This document shows, in pieces, positions 42,765 to 55,021 of a DNA stretch of 64,000 nt. Location of the stretch: positions 24,257,584 through 24,321,583 of the forward strand of contig JAJEKV010000005.1 of NCBI GenBank assembly GCA_021234155.1. The letters are read 5' to 3'. Source of the DNA: Isoetes taiwanensis. Its lineage: Eukaryota; Streptophyta; Lycopodiopsida; Isoetales; Isoetaceae. The notes under the pieces are model-generated. The model was not told the origin of the DNA. It worked only from the letters and a program-made list of their open reading frames with translations, and searched no databases. A program made the translations under genes and the position numbers. Positions within the stretch are counted from its first letter, which is position 1, and each line of letters starts with the position of its first letter.

Positions 42765-43847
42765 TCAAATCAATAATATCAGTCCAATCTTCTCAGATTA
42801 GACTGTGGAACACTCAGAGACTTCAAGAACGTCTTCAGATCATGCTCAGCATGTATCAATGTCGAGGTTTGATGCGTCTGGGCCTTCAAAAAACTTCTGT
42901 CAATGATCCCCAGGTATATAAGTTTAGATTTAATGATTCCGGCATCTTAGTGCTTAGATTTAGGCTTAATATGATGCTTGAGAGCGGGAGTCCAGGATTA
43001 GGCAGTTTTTAAAGCTTAAGAATTCGATTCCGGCGTGATTTGTGCTCATTTCCAGATTTAGGTTAGAAGCAGCTGTATTTTCTGAGAATTCGCGCGATAC
43101 GGTGACCATATTTCTTGAGGTATAAACCAGGAATATGCCGTATTTTATAATTTTAAAAAGCCTGGCCATGGTTTTAAAAGGTCACTCATGAGATAATTGA
43201 AGAATTAGGTCACCTAGGCAATAGTAACCCTAATGTTTTTGGGAATATGCCAAGTTTGGGCATCATAGTGAGGAATATTCCATAGGGTAGACATACAACA
43301 TGGCTTCTTATGGCACAATGGTAGATGAGCATAGGGGTATAAAAGGTTGCAAGAAGAATTAGGCTAAGAGAATTTACAAAAAAGTGGCATAGGAAGTAGA
43401 AAGGAAAAAAAAAAGGGGGTAAAAGATATGGAGGGCAATGGTGAGAATAACTTATGGAGGAATAAAGATGCATTAAAAAAGAAGGAATTAGGCAAAGTAT
43501 GGTAGGGTATGCAAGGGTGAGCAAAAGGGAAATAAGTTTAGGGAAAAATGGCTAGGGGATTTCAAAAGGATGGGAATAGAGTGTAAAAATGGGTAAAAAT
43601 GGCCTAGGGGTGGAATCAAGTACCATGGGGTCTTCCAAACTCTAACTTCCAATCTTCAAAAAGCATCTTCCAATCTTCTTTAACCCAGCACCTCTTTGAC
43701 TAGCTTTGACCTCAAATGAAGTATTCCTTATGGGAGTTGACCTTGAAGATAAATATCCTTTGACCTTCATATCAATGTTGACTACCAAGTTTTCCTTTGA
43801 CTTAGCCTCCCTAACTTTAACAAATAAACCAATCAATTAGTATGTTA

Positions 43848-44739
43848 CAAGAAAATGGCTGGTCCCCTCAGCCATAAAGGGTCTTCAATTTTGTCCCAAA
43901 GTGTCTAAGTGAGAATTATGGAAGAAAGAGGGTATAAAGTGCAAGTGTTGATGAAATAGTGGTGAATATGGTAGTGAGTGGATGTGAGTGAATGACAAAG
44001 GTGAGAATGAGTTGTGAATATAGTAAGATGGTGATGGAAATGAGTGTGTAAATGTGGGAATCTCGCCAAAATAAGAAAATGTGTGAAAAGAAAAGGTAAG
44101 AATGAGTGTGAATATGGTAAGATGGTGATGGAAATGGGGTGTGAGAGCGTGAAGTGAATGTGCAAAAGTTGAGATCTCGCCAAAACAAGAAAATGTGTGT
44201 CTCCCTGATCCTTAAAAATGCAACTCTGCTATGATGGTGAAGCTGAATTGCAGAGTGCTTTCTTTTGGGAATGAGAACAAGAATAAGGAGTTTAAATGGA
44301 TAGCAGAACCACTTATGGCAGATGAATAAAGATGGAGAAAGGATGCACCTGTCATGGAAACATACAAACAAGTTAAACTTGATCCTTGCAACTCTGCTAT
44401 GATGGTGAAGCTGAATTTGCAGAGTGCACATTTGGGGAGATAAAATGAAAGAGCATGGCTGAATGGAGGGCAGGACCACAATGAGACAGATGAATGAAAA
44501 TGGAAAAAGGGTGCTCCTGCAAATGACACTTGGCAATTAATAAAAATCCCTGTTTTGAAGCTATTTGATGGCTCATCTTTCATACTGGCTAATCTGCAAA
44601 TATAAACTTAATGAAAGCATTAGTTCTAAATTTAAGACAAGTGAAATCTAATCCAACCTATCCAACCTATTCTAACTTTAATTCTAACTTGTCTAAGTTC
44701 TAGAACATAAAAGAGACAAACATATATCTTTGATCCCAA
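43848..44739 (-). other. R10 3' region with repeated motifs
   Basis: No gene is supported. Hairpin GGCTG...CAGCC (43858-43874), the motif TCTCGCCAAAA(C/T)AAGAAAA at about 44061 and 44175, and the two hairpin repeats ending GCAGAGTGC (about 44220-44259 and 44390-44428), the same layout as R5. Confidence 0.75.
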
Positions 44740-46171
44740 ATTACCTTTTCAGGTGAATAGTGTTGATAGGATTTGGAAGTGGCATCCCTGAAGTTAATTC
44801 CTTCAACCAATAAGAATTGGTGCCTGCAGGTTCCAACACCTCATAGGGACCCTCCCAAAGATTTTCAAACTTACTAGCGAATCTTCCCTTGATTTATTCC
44901 ATTTGAACTAATTCTCCGGTCTTGAAAGTCCCTTGTATTTTATGAGCAGCTTTGAAAGCAGCCAAATCCTTGGCTTTTTTAAGCAAATTAGCATTCTCGG
45001 CTTCCATTCTATATTCTTCTAAATGCAAACGGGTATCCAGTCTTTCCTGCAAAGCATACTCAAAAGGCAAACACAACTTATGAGCTAACCTCAGAGATGG
45101 AAGCTCAAGCTCTACTGGAAGCACAACTTCAATGCCATAAACTAAGTTAAAAGGGGTATGAGTGGTTGCTGCTTTAATGGTGACTCTATAAGCCCATAGG
45201 GCATCCACCGGTTGACATGCCAATCCTTTTTGATTATCATCATCCTTTTTTCGCAAAATGCCCTTCAAAACTTTATTAGTAGCTTCTGCTTGACCATTAC
45301 ATTGGGGATAGTAGGAGGAACTCTTGGTATGTTCGACTTTAAGAATGGTCAATAAATTAGCAATAACTTCATTCACAAAAGGGGTACCTCTATCAGAATG
45401 TAATTGTAGAGGAATACCAAACCGTGCACAAATATACTCATGTAAGAACTTTGCTGTTGTAATGGCATTAGCCTGTCTCAAAGGAATTGCCTCTGCCCAT
45501 TTGGTAAAATAATCTGTAGCTACAATAATGTGCTGATGTTGTCCTGCAGAAGGGGGGTTAATAGGGCCAATATAATCTAATCCCCATATTTGAAAAGGTC
45601 CTGGAGAAATTATGGGGTTTAGTGCAGCTGGGAGAAGGATCCTCTTGCCAAATATCTGGCACTTGTGGCAAGATTTTATAGCAGCATAACAATCTTTAAA
45701 TATTGTAGACCAATAATAACCTGACCTGAGAATTTTCTTGGCAGTGGTATCTCCAGCAAAATGGCCTCCACATACTCCTTCATGCATTTCTCTAATGATC
45801 AAAGCAGATTCCTCTTCATTGACACACCTCAGTAATAGTCCATCCCTGTTGACTTTACATAAAACATCATTAATAATTTTAAGTTGCCTGCACTTTTCTT
45901 TAAATCTCCTTTGCTGGCTCGAGGTCAGTCCTGAAGGCATTTCCTTGAATTGTAAGAAATTCTTTATAGGTAACTGCCAATCTTGTTGATTATGCTCTTC
46001 ATCATCTGCCTGTAAATAGGCTAAGGCATCCACAAAGTCAACAACTTCTACTACATCCTCATGATCAAAGAAAATGTAAGGCAAATAAAGACTGGGACTC
46101 TTCACCTGAGGTAACTCTTTTATGGAAATATCAAAGGTTTGTAGCTTGCAAGCCCACCTTTGAATTTTTGG
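44740..46171 (-). pseudogene. R10 integrase and RNase H tail
   Basis: A 403-residue open block runs from KSPSLYLPYIFFDHEDV through the zinc finger (EMHEGVCGGHFAGD and CHKCQIFGKR), GLDYIGPINPPS (Asp), HSDRGTPFVNEVI (Asp) and SSYYPQCNGQAEATNK (Glu), so the DDE residues are all there. It breaks at about 44895 in ELVQME. The rest of the GPF/Y module (44760-44890) is in another frame. The breaks are at sites where R5 has CAG (for example CTAGCGAATC for CTAGCAGAATC). The best-preserved integrase core on this strand. Confidence 0.88.
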
Positions 46172-46999
46172 TACAATGTATGATCTGAATACTTCTGGGC
46201 CTTCGAAAATGTCCTGATTGTGTTTTCCCTGTATATAGTTTTTGAATTTTGGTTCCAGTGATTTCGGGTGATAAATTTAGGCTTAAATTGTTGCTTAAGT
46301 TCCGGAATCCAAGAATAGATTGGTTGCAGGGAGAATGGAATCAAATCCGGCGTGATTCGAGCCAGAAACTCGGATTTAGGGTTCTCGAGCGTATTTTTCG
46401 TGAAAATGGCGCGATACGGTTCCGTATTTTTAGGGGTATATTTACAGAATATGCTGTATTTTGGCTATTTTGGATTTTTCGAGCATGGTTCTAAGGATCT
46501 CTTAGAAAAAAGGCAAGGAATACTTGAGAATTTTGGAGACCATGGAACCTTTGCATGCTTGAGATGGAATCATAGAATATTCTGGGGCATTTTTAGGCCT
46601 TGAGTAAGTACACGCCATAAGGTGCAATGGTAGAAGAAGAAAAATGAATGGTGGACACAAAGGTGAGGGAAGATAGCATGAGAAAAACTAAAACAACAAG
46701 ATCCCATAAGGGTGTGCAAAGAAAAGGAAAATATGACTAGAGATGAGCAAACTTGGCAAATATGGCAAAGAAGGGGCAATTTTGGAGAGCAATGGTGTAA
46801 AAGTAGACATGAAAAATGAATAAGGAAGATGTCATGGGGAAATTAGCAAATAATGGTAATAAGATAGGTTAGGGATATAAGAAGGGAAAAGTGGCTAGGC
46901 AAAAAGCAAGGTGATAAGGATGGAACCATATAGGGGAATCTTCCAAACTTCAACTTCCAAACTTCAAGCAATGTCTTCCAAACTTCATAACCCAGAATC
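46172..46999 (-). repeat. R11: internal piece of a family I LTR
   Basis: Both ends are truncated. It is nearly identical to the reverse complement of 61160-61985 in the R14 LTR, with a handful of base differences. It contains the TATA-like region near 46235 and the U3 part up to CATAACCCAGAATC. It joins R10 RNase H on the left and the R12 LTR on the right. The shared 69-residue ORF is not a gene. Confidence 0.85.
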
Positions 47000-48852
47000 A
47001 AGGAACCAATTCAAGTTTTCACTCAAATTGGGGTTAGAACCTCCAGATCACTTGAGGTGACCAGTCTATGCAAGGAAATCCCAAAAACAAGTTCAAAAAG
47101 TTCGAGTTCTATACCTTTCCCATTTCTAAAAAATAGTACCTTTGCCAAAACAAATGTGGTGTCGAGATGCAGATCGATTTTTTAAGTCAGATGCAATAGA
47201 CTTGGTCAAAAAAGTGGTAGTTAACCAACAGTAAAACCTCTGACCAAGTCAGAGACTTAATCTGTGAGTTATTCGAGCTCAAAGTGGGGTCAATAGAGGT
47301 CAATAGAGGTCAAATGTAGAAAACAATGATCAGAAATTGAGATTTGGAGTTGCCAATTATCTTTTTGAGAAATTCCCAAGTAGATAGGTTGCAATGATGC
47401 TAGGGAAGAGGGGCAATCAATCAAATCTTCATTTGGATATGTAAAAGTATTTTTTGTGGCTAGATTTGGCAAAATACAGTCAAAACTATCCAAACCCGAG
47501 AGCAATTTTTTTGAATTTGAGCTATACTTGGTATTTTTGAATGATTCCAACTCTTTTGGACTGCACAGGTTCTAAGGATAGATGGCAAGTGGTCCAAAGG
47601 AATAGAAAAACACACTAGAATTTTCTGTAGACTATTTTGTAGCAAGAATTGTAGAATAATATATCAGAGATGGATTTGACAACTTGGCAATCGATTTGAA
47701 TTGATATGGAAGTAAATATATCATGATAACAGAATATAAGGATGCTTCATAGCTTTAAATCACAGGAAAATAATCTTCTCAAGTCAATAAATAATTTTTG
47801 AAGGTAATGTCAATCAGATCTTGTGGATCCAATTGAGGAGAGCTCAAGAACTTCAAGGATCGTCCAGATCTTGCTCAAAGAATAATCAATGTAGGATCCG
47901 AATGCTCGGGCCTTCAAATTTTTCTCTGTCTTCGTTTCCCATGTATATAGATTTAGATTTTAACGGTTCCGGCATCTTAGAGCTTAAATTTAGGCTTGAT
48001 TGGATGCTTAGGGGCGGGAATACAGAAGTAGGTAGTTTTCAGAGTCCAAGGCTTCCATTCCGGCGTGATTCGAGCAGTTTTCCAATTTTAGGGTTCTTCA
48101 CTGTATTTTTTCCAGAATTTGCGCGATACGGTGGCCGTATTTTTGGGAGTATAAACCAGGAATATGCTATATTTAGCCATTTAGAAATGCTAGGCCATGG
48201 TTTCAAAGGGTGCCTTATAAAATAATTAGATAGATAGATCAATTGAGGAGATGGCAACCCTAATTTTTGAGGAATATGCTAGGCTTAGATACCATGTATT
48301 GGGATATTCCATAGGTAGCATGAATATTTAAGGCACAATGGTGGACAAAGCAAAGTGGTCATAAAATTCCAGGCTAGAAATGGGCTAGGGGTATTTATGA
48401 AGGTGTGATAAGAGTGGGAAAAGGGATATGAAATAAGGAGGCAAAAAGAATTAAGCAATCAAGGTGTGATTTGGCAAAAAAAAATGAACAAGGGAAAATA
48501 TAAGCATAAGGGGAATATGACTAGGGAAATGGGGGTAAGAATATGGATAAAAATGACTAGGAGGTGGAATCTAATGCCATGGGATCTTCCAAACTTTTAA
48601 CTTCCAATCTTCAAAAATTGTCTTCCAAACTTCATAACCCGAGAATCTTCTAGAGCATATTCTTGACTAAGCACTTTGACCTAAAAATAAAGTACCTCAT
48701 GTGAGTTTTGAACCTGGAGCACTTGTTGTCTTGTAAAATGAACATCCTTTGACCTTCATATCAATGTTGACTACCAAGTCCTCTTTTGACTTAGCCTTCC
48801 TAACTTCAACAAATAAACCATTCAATTAGTATGTTGCCCTTTGGGGGCAACA
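46999..48852 (-). repeat. R12 3' LTR
   Basis: Aligns with 55055-56907. It starts at AAGGAACCAATTC, missing the TGTTGACC terminus, and ends with TGTTGCC...GGCAACA (48832-48852). It has the U5 11-mer near 47034 and a TATATA box near 47945. No gene is supported. Confidence 0.92.
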
Positions 48853-49615
48853 TCTCGCCAAAACAAGAAAATGGCTGGTCCCCTCAGTCACAAGGGTCTT
48901 CAGCTTGGTACCAAGGTATCTAAGTGAGAATTATGGTAAAAAGAGAATGTAAAGTGCAAGTGCTGATGGAATGGGGGTGAATATGGTGGTGTGAAAAAGT
49001 GAGTGAGTGAGAAGGAGGTGAGAATGAATGTAAACATGGTAAAGTAGTGATGGGAATGGAATGTATGAGGTGATATGGATATGTAAATGTTTGAATCTCG
49101 CCAAAACAAGAAAATGTGTGGCTTCTTGATCCTTAAAAATGCAACTCTGCTATGATGGTAAAGCTGAATTGCAGAGTGCCTTCTTTTGGGAATGAGAACA
49201 AGAGTAAGGAGTTTAAATGGATAGCAGGACCACTTATGGCAGATGAATAAAGATGGAGAAAGGGTGCACCTGTCATGGAAACATACAAACAAGTTAAACT
49301 TGATTCTTGCACTCTGCTATGATGGTGAAGCTGAATTTGCAGAGTGCACATTTGGGGAGATAAAAATAAAAAAGAGCATGGCTGAATGGAGGGCAAGACC
49401 ACATCGAGACGGATGAATAAAGATGGATAAAGGGTGCTCCTGCAAATGACACTTGGCAGTTAATAAAAATCCTTGTCCTGAGACTGTTTGATAGCTCATC
49501 CTTCATGCTGGCTAATCTGCAAACATAAACTTAATGAAAACATTAGTTCTAAATTTAAGACAAAGTGAAATCCAATCTATCTAACATCTAAATTTAATTC
49601 TAACTTGTTTAAATT
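48853..49615 (-). other. R12 3' region with repeated motifs
   Basis: No gene is supported. TCTCGCCAAAACAAGAAAA is directly at the LTR and again at about 49097. GGCTGGTCCCCTCAG is at 48873, and hairpin repeats are at about 49141-49181 and 49310-49350. The Ser/His-rich ORFs here are low-complexity translations. Confidence 0.75.
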
Positions 49616-50870
49616 CTAGAGCATAAAAAGGGACAAGCAAATGTGCTGATCCCAGTACCTCTTCAGATGAATAGTGTTGATGGGATTTGGGAGTGACAAA
49701 CCTGAAGTTAATTCCTTTAGCCAATATGAATTGGTGCCTGCAGGTTCCAACACTTCATAGGGACCCTCCCAAAGATTCTCAAACTTACTGGCTGAATCCT
49801 CCCTTGATTTATTCCATTTCAGAACTAATTCTCCAGTCTTGAAGGTCCCTTGTATTTTATGAGCAGCTTTGAAAGCAGCCAAATCCTTGGCTTTTTTGAG
49901 CAAATTAGCATTCTCAGCTTCCATCCTATATTCTTCTAAATGCAGAAGGGCATCCAGTCTTTCCTGCAAGGCATACTCAAAAGGCAAACACAACTTATGA
50001 GCTAACCTCTGGAGATGGAAGCTCAAGCTCTCTTTGGAAGCACAGACTTCAATGCCATAAACCAAGTTAAAAGGGGTATGAGTGGTTGCTGCTTTGATGG
50101 TGACTCTATAAGCCCATAGGGCATCCACTAATTTAACATGCCAATCCTTCTGATTATCATCCACTGTTTTCTGCAAAATACCCTTCAAAACTTTGTTAGT
50201 AGCTTCTGCTTGACCATTACCTTGGGGATAGTAAGAGGAACTCTTGGTATGTTTGACTTTAAGAATGGTCAATAAATTAGTAATAACTTCATTCACAAAA
50301 GGAGTACCTCTATCAGAATGTAATTGTAAAGGAATACCAAACCGTGCACAAATGTACTCATGTAAGAACTTTGCTGTTGTAAGGGCATTAGCCTGTCTCA
50401 AAGGAATTGCCTCTGCCCATTTGGTAAAATAATCTGTAGCTACAATAATGTAATGATGTTGCCCCGCGTGAAGAGGGGTTAATAGGACCAATATAATCTA
50501 ATCCCCAAATTTGGAAGGGTCCTGGAGAAATTATGGGGTTTAGTGCATTTGGAATAAGGATCCTCTTGCCAAATATTTGGCACTTGTGGCAAGATTTTAT
50601 AGCAAGTATAACAATCTTTAAATATTGTAGGCCAATAGTATCGACACGAGAATTTTCTTGGCAGTAGTATCTCCAGCAAAATGGCCTCCACATATTCCTT
50701 CATGCATTTCTTTAATGATCAAGGCAGATTCTTCTTCATTGACACACCTCAATAATAGTCCATCCCTGTTGACTTTACATAAAACATCATTAATCATTTT
50801 GAACTGCCTACACTTTTCTTTAAATCTCCTTTCTTTGGCTTGAGGTCAATCGAGGGCATCTCCTTGAATT
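49616..50870 (-). pseudogene. R12 integrase, frameshifted
   Basis: The C-terminal 291-residue block has HSDRGTPFVNEVI, SSYYPQGNGQAEATNK and WEGPYEVLEPAG, ending NPINTIHLKRYWDQH and stop. A second frame (50388-50693) has CHKCQIFGKRI and GLDYIGPINPSS. The three DDE residues are therefore present but in two frames. A local disturbance near 50005-50045 replaces GIEAVLPVELELPSL. The zinc-finger His half is near 50690. The role is cDNA insertion. Confidence 0.88.
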
Positions 50871-50882
50871 GTAGAAAATTCT

Positions 50883-51480
50883 TTATAGATAGCTGCCAAT
50901 CTGTTGGCCCCGCTCATCATCATTTGCCTGTAAATAAGCTAAGGCATCCACAAAATCAACAACTTCCACTACATCCTCATGGTCAAAGAAAATATAAGGT
51001 AAATAGAGACTGGGACTCTTTACTTGATGTAACTCTTTTATAGAAATATCAAAGGTTTGTAACTTGCACGCCCACCTTTGAATTTTTGGTTTAGAGGTAG
51101 CCTTACCAAATAACAAACCTGTTGGATTTTGCTTCATATAAACTTGAACTGAACTCTTCAATAATAAATGACCTTACTGTCAATGAGAAACATGAGAGCA
51201 GCAAACACTCTTCTCCATTACGGTGTATTTTTCTTCAGTTGAACTCCATTGTTTTTTTGGCAAAAGCTATGGTGTGCTTGTCCCTGAGAATAGCTAAGCC
51301 TATGGCCTTTTTAGTAATAGTAATGTAGACCTCAAATGGCTTGGCCAAATCTGGTTTTTAGGAGAGTTGCTTCACAAATGGATTTTATAAGCAACTCAAA
51401 AGACTCTTGGCAATCGATGACCATGTGACAGGGAACATACTTACTCTCGATTTGGAAATCCCGCCTATTCTTGTCAACTT
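50883..51480 (-). pseudogene. R12 degenerate Ty3 RNase H
   Basis: VQVYMKQNPTGLLFGKATSK and KIQRWACKLQTFDISIKEL are open in 50883-51161. Upstream, EKSVCCSHVSH-like and TITKKAIGLA sequence lie in other frames. The acidic active-site residues are absent, as in R2, R5 and R8. Frame breaks include TCGATG where R5 has TCTGATG and CTCGATT for CTCAGATT. Confidence 0.82.
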
Positions 51481-51489
51481 AGAAATAGG

Positions 51490-52300
51490 ACTTATATAAT
51501 GTGAGCAAAATTAGGAATATACATCCTAAGAAAACTAGTCATGCCAATAAAACTTTTAAACTGCTTCAGGTTTTGGGGGCACCAGTTTTTGAGAGCTTCA
51601 ACCTTTTCTTGTGCCACACTGTATACCATTGTTGGATACCTCGTGTCCCAAAAATTGTCCCTTGGATGCAAAAAATACATTTCTTTGGATTAAGGTTGAC
51701 TCAGATTCCCTACACAAAGAACATATTTTTGCCAACAATTCCAAATTATTAGTAGGGTGAGATCCTAAACAAAGGTCATCCAAATAAACTCTGAATTCTT
51801 GAGGAGACATAGGCCTAAAAATAACATCCATGGCTCTCTGGAAGGTAGCAGGTGCATTCATTAGCCCAAAAGGCATTCTTTTCATTGCATAAGTTCCCCA
51901 AGGAGTAATAAAAGAGGTCTTGGGTTGATCTTCTTCTTTAATACTAATCTGATTGAATCCTGAGAAGCCATCTAAAAATGAATACACCTCTTTACCTTGC
52001 TACAAAGATATAAGATTTCTTCTAAAAGGGCAAAGGGTAACAATCTTTGATGGTATCTTTGTTGAGATCTCGATAGTCAATGCAAATTCTTAAAGCACCA
52101 CTTTTCTTCTCCACAGGAACAATACAAGATACCCATTCTGGATTAATAATTTCAATAATAACACCTGCATCCAACATCTTATCCAATTCATCTTTAATTA
52201 GTCCCATTAGTGAAGCATTAATCCTTCTTAATTTTTGAAAAACAGGTTTACAACCTTCTTTAATCTTAATTTCAAATTGACATACATCAGGTTTGATACC
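51490..52300 (-). pseudogene. R12 reverse transcriptase, split
   Basis: Two open blocks, 51598-51987 and 52022-52300, give RICIDYRDLNKDTIKDCYPLPF and FLDGFSGFNQISIKEED, TPWGTYAMKRMPFGLMNAPA and VYLDDLCLG (near 51775). The break near 51990-52020 removes a few residues between PLPF and MYSFLDG. Together they cover the full palm with the YLDD catalytic motif. Confidence 0.9.
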
Positions 52301-52960
52301 TGATAGCTCTGAATAATCCCAAGCAAATACATCTTTCCTTTCTTCAAAAAACACTTGTATGTTCTCTCTGTTTTGATATTCAATCAAATCCCCAACAAAC
52401 AAGGTTCGAGTCTTACCATTCTTAGTGATTACAATCTCTTCAGTCTCCTTTTTTTCTGATGCATCAATGGTCAAAATAGGACAGAGTGCTTTTACCTCAT
52501 TGTCATCAAGATCATCTTCAGGGATAGCTCCCTTAGTTAAGTGTGACATGAGAGTCTCCTTACACAAGGCATCAGCTTCAAAATTCTGTTCTCTGGGGAT
52601 ATGAGTGATTTCCCATGAAGCAAAGCTCGAGAGCACTCCCATTGCTTGATTCTTCAAGAGCTCCATATCTGCATTTTTTGTTTGATAGTCTCCTGAAACT
52701 TGTCTGCAGATTAATTGTGAATCACCATAAATGTGAATATTGGCAATATTCATAGATTTAGCTTCTGGAGACCTGCAATCAAGGCTTTATATTACGCCAC
52801 ATTAGAAGTGACTTGAGGAAAGATCCTTCCTACTTTAGCTAAAAGTTTGTGAGAAGAGTCTTTCAAAATAGCAGCAGATGATGCAACATTTAATTTTTTA
52901 GAGATACCTCCATCAAACCATAAGAACCCACTTTCCATAATAAGAGGAACCATTTCATAT
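52300..52960 (-). pseudogene. R12 upstream RNase H domain with TAA at the Glu codon
   Basis: FLWFDGGISKKLNVASSAA then SNVA-TAA-YKA with the stop at 52792-52794, an extra break near 52770, GDSQLICRQVSGDYQTKN and HIPREQNFEADALCKE. The three Asp positions are present. The linker to RT (ILTIDASEKKE, then DVFAWDYSEL) follows in the same frame as RT. Confidence 0.87.
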
Positions 52961-53700
52961 TTTCTTGGTTTTGTATTTTTTATCCTGTAAGATCCCAAAG
53001 GTTCTTCAATTAGCATTTCTTTAATAAAATGTACCTCTTCCTTGGAGTCATAGGAGCCCTCTTGGTTATAAATTGTAGCAGTCGAGAGCCATTGGAGATG
53101 GTACATCTCCCTTGAGACCGACTGACCGGCACGGCATCCACGGTGGCTAACCATCTCGCCCCAAAAGTAAGTCATAAATATCAGATTCATCTCCTATATC
53201 TTCAAAAGCCACCACAATAAAGTTAGCATTTCTGAGTTATGCCTTACGTATTGCCTTCAGGGCACTTTAGTCACCACACCAATAGGAGAAATCTTAGCAT
53301 TATAAAAGATTTTAATAACATAGAAGCCTTCTTATCCACTTCAAAACCACACTTCTTCATAATATGATATGGCATGATATTTAGGGGAGAACCCCCATCA
53401 AGTAACACATTAGAAAAGGTATACCCTCCTAAGCGGTGAACATGTGAATGCTCCGGGGTCTTCTTCATCTTTGTGCTAGAATAAGGTCGATTGGCATCGA
53501 GTAAAATTCACACAAGCATTTAATACCTCATTATTAGTTTGTTGAAGTACCCTTTTCCTGTAACTAGGTGCAATCTTTAATAAAGTAAAGAGATCCACAC
53601 TCACCTTGGAATTTTTAAGCAAAACGTCAACCTCATCAAAGTCTTGATCTTTCTTACCATATTTTTCTTTGAGGGGTGGAGCTATGATCTGAACAAGTGA
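52960..53700 (-). pseudogene. R12 protease region, broken
   Basis: YTFSNVLLDGGSPLNIMPYH (53370-53430) has the DGGS active site. The C-terminal half of the domain between about 53090 and 53260 is garbled relative to R5, with CG-rich strings (GACCGACTGACCGG) where R5 has GACCAAATTGGTCTAG. This is the most disturbed stretch in R12. DQDFDEVDVLLKNSKVSVDL precedes it in 53476-53706. Confidence 0.82.
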
Positions 53701-54981
53701 TTCCATTACAGTGTGGCACGCTTTGTGGCGGTAGAATGCTTACTTGGTTCAGCATGTACTTGAGCTTCATTCATGCTTCTAGTTTGCACCACCATAACTT
53801 CTTCAGATTTAGGAACTTCTGTAGCTTGAATAAACCTTATAGAGGTGCTTGGTTCAGCAAATCTCACAGGGGGTTTAGACTCTGGTCTTTTCTCTTTTTC
53901 CTGTTTAGCAAAATATTCTTAACAAAGACACCTAGCATCAGTATGGCCAACCTCTTTACAAAAAGAACAAACAGGACATTCCTTTCCAAAATGGCCTTTT
54001 CTATTACATTTGGAGCACACTTGCCAATAGCATATTTCGGATGGGTGAGAATTCCTATTGCAATGAATACATTCAGGATAAGTTTTACCTGCTCTTGCAG
54101 CCTTGAGTTCAACTAATTGTTTAGTTATTTATGCTAAGGCTTCAAGAACCTTGGATAAGTCGACTTGACCGCAACTTGGGAATTGGCTTCCTCCTCTTTG
54201 GATTTCTTTTTTTCTTTTTGTATGGCATAAACTGGAATAGAAGGATGATGATCATAATGTGCATCAGTAGCATCAGGGTAAAACGGGTCAGGAGTATGAT
54301 GAGAAGCATAATGTTTATCAGGCAAAGTAGAGAGCATCAAGGGTCGATCAGTGGTTTTGGCAAAGACTTTGTAAATGGAATCAAACCCCCAAGAGACTTG
54401 GATTTTGAGCAACTTTCTTTGGATATCTGGTCTTCTTTGCAGACCATTGATAAAGGCAGTAACTAAAAACAGAGTTGGGATGGTAACTTGTGCTTTTTGA
54501 CACCTGCTCATGAATGTACTAAACCTCTCCTTGTCTTGATTCACACTTTCTCCCTGCATGTATAGAAAACCTTGCAGTTCATTAACCAAATCTTGTGGAG
54601 CAGCTAACTTACCAAATCTATCCAGAAACTTCTTGACAAGTTCATCCCATGAAGTGGTACCCATTAACTTCTCATAAGTTAACCAAGCTCCAGCTTCACT
54701 CTCATCTTTGAAACATTTTTTCAAATTTGAAAGCTTGCATCCTTTCTTGAAACCATAATCCCTGTAATAGTCTTCAAATATTCTCAAAAAGTGGTTAGCA
54801 CTCATGCTGGAATCAAAGGTAGGCAAGGGAACAGGGACATTCAACTCAAACTGGTATGGCATGTTTTGAAGTAAGCTAGTTGAGAAACTTGAAGGCAATG
54901 GCCTTTCTCTGCAATGATCTGATACATCAACATCTTCTAATGGTTCTGTTTTCTTGCTGGAAATTTTTGCTTTGGGGCCAT
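53700..54981 (-). pseudogene. R12 gag with zinc knuckles
   Basis: A 307-residue block (54134-55057) has LLQNMPYQFELNVPVPLPTF, SANHFLRIFEDYYRDYGFKK, TTSWDELVKKFLDRFGKLAA and FINGLQRRPDIQRKLLK. The ATG at 54981 (MAPK...) matches the family start but is in another frame from the block, so a small indel lies between them. The knuckle region (53890-54080) holds CPKCNRKGH-type repeats in broken frames. The PBS is 20 bp upstream of the ATG. Confidence 0.87.
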
Positions 54982-55000
54982 GAGTTTCGAGATCGGGAAG

Positions 55001-55018
55001 ATCTCGGTAGAACCTCCA
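55001..55018 (-). other. R12 primer-binding site (tRNA-Gln-like)
   Basis: ATCTCGGTAGAACCTCCA on the plus strand, three bases (AGA) from the LTR end at 55022. It is the same as in the family II elements. Confidence 0.78.
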
Positions 55019-55021
55019 AGA

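Larger units (their letters stand above)
41102..43847 (-). repeat. R10 3' LTR, carrying an insert and lacking its U3 palindrome
   Basis: Starts TGTTGACCCCCAACC. It matches the R5 LTR before 41924 and after 42765. The U3 end near 43842 reads TATGTTACAAGAAAATGG: a deletion of about 27 bp has removed the TGTTGCC...GGCAACA palindrome and the adjoining TCTCGCCAAA. No gene is supported outside the insert. Confidence 0.87.
41102..46171 (-). mobile_element. R10: 3' half of a family I element
   Basis: Minus-strand 3' LTR (with a later insertion), 3' region, integrase and the last part of the Ty3 RNase H. It is cut near 46171 in the RNase H C-terminus (KIQRWACKLQ) against LTR piece R11. Inserted in R9. 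Confidence 0.88.

Noticed and set aside
49616-49700. Chromodomain after integrase
   Set aside because: Translation stops shortly after HLKRYW in all copies with that end (R3, R5, R12), leaving no room for one.
54134-54466. Plus-strand ORF antisense to R12 gag
   Set aside because: It is the shadow of the gag coding frame, with no independent support.
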